This document shows positions 63,501 through 64,000 of a stretch of 64,000 bases of DNA, in pieces; the first letter of the stretch is position 1; each line of letters starts with the position of its first letter. The DNA is from Vespula vulgaris (Eukaryota > Arthropoda > Insecta > Hymenoptera > Vespidae): contig NC_066590.1 in assembly GCF_905475345.1 (NCBI RefSeq), positions 434,001-498,000 of the forward strand, in the 5' to 3' direction. The notes beneath the pieces are model-generated. The model ran no database searches. It was given only the letters and a program-made list of their open reading frames with translations, and was not told the DNA's origin. The position numbers and the translations under genes were made by a program.

Positions 63501-64000
63501 CGTAAATCTCTCTTTCTCTCTTTCTCTCTTTCGCTTTCTCTCTCTCTCTCTCTCTCTCTTTGTTTCTCCGTTTCTATCGCTCGTTCAATGGAGGATACTC
63601 TTCGAGCCTCGAGTACTACGTTTCATAAACACGCGCGAACCACTGTGTGGTCTGTCGAAAAACAAAGCGCGTTTTGTAACTGACGTGATAAATGACTACT
63701 CGAATCTACGAGAATCTATCTCTCTTTCGCTCTCCGTCATTTTCCAGCGTCGATATGAAACGGTTCGGTCCACTCTCGAGGCGTACTCGAGGCGCACACA
63801 ATGTTTCGATTAATTCACAGAGAGATTATTGTTTTTTTTCCGCTCTCGCGTTAAACGCGCGTTTCCTGAACTATAAACAGAATCCTCTCCTAAACCTGGG
63901 ATAATTAATTATTATCGAAACTTTGCTATCTCCTATGAGAGAGATAACGTTATCGTTAAATACACACACCCTTTAACCCATAAACGCGTTCACATCGATA
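63501..64000. other. Non-coding end of window with CT microsatellites
   Basis: CT repeat at about 63500-63560. Otherwise unremarkable CpG-rich sequence with no exon recognised. Confidence 0.5.

Noticed and set aside
1..64000. CRISPR arrays, operons, tRNA/rRNA genes, intact transposons
   Set aside because: The DNA is eukaryotic. No spaced direct repeats, terminal inverted repeats with a transposase, or cloverleaf sequences were recognised by eye; a tRNAscan and repeat-library search would be decisive.

Overview
This window is nuclear DNA from an insect, most likely a hymenopteran (bee, ant or wasp). The evidence is spliced genes with short GT-AG introns, proteins that align by eye with insect and vertebrate families, and a strongly AT-rich, CpG-poor first part followed by a CpG-rich part full of GA/CT and TA microsatellites. 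It holds no prokaryotic genes, CRISPR array or recognisable virus. The order-level assignment is inference from composition.

Bases 1-17,000 are gene-dense. I could assemble four complete genes from exons whose reading phases all agree. They are (1) POSH/SH3RF on the minus strand (13 exons, 905 codons, RING plus four SH3 domains); (2) a class I phosphatidylinositol transfer protein on the plus strand (6 coding exons, 271 aa); (3) a mitochondrial short-chain acyl-CoA dehydrogenase on the minus strand (5 exons, 409 aa); and (4) an MCRIP/FAM195 family protein on the plus strand (4 exons, 106 aa). POSH and PITP are divergent over about 1.7 kb, and ACADS and MCRIP are divergent over about 1.2 kb. 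MCRIP converges on the next gene.

From 17,386 to about 22,030 lies a minus-strand gene for a coiled-coil protein that I do not recognise (6 exons, about 566 aa in the simplest model). Its 5' end is uncertain because an in-frame TAA separates it from further coding-like sequence.

From about 22 kb to 53 kb I find no coding exon I would defend. This stretch is CpG-rich, has many microsatellites and several hairpin-forming palindromes, and contains one GC-rich island near 26.1-26.6 kb that could be a promoter or 5' UTR.

At 53,868-55,487 the first two coding exons of a secreted or membrane protein begin on the plus strand. The second exon resembles the amino-terminal domain of insect NMDA-receptor subunit 2 (Nmdar2). 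No later exon of that gene is visible before 64,000, so the gene runs past the window. A second GC-rich, microsatellite-loaded block at 62.1-63.5 kb resembles an upstream or 5' UTR region.

The genes do not form one pathway. They cover JNK scaffolding and ubiquitination (POSH), phosphoinositide supply (PITP), beta-oxidation (ACADS), corepressor/RNP regulation (MCRIP) and synaptic signalling (putative Nmdar2). I did not find a clearly new biological system. The best leads are the frame-neutral POSH exon, the stop-interrupted coiled-coil gene, the CpG partition and some long palindromes.
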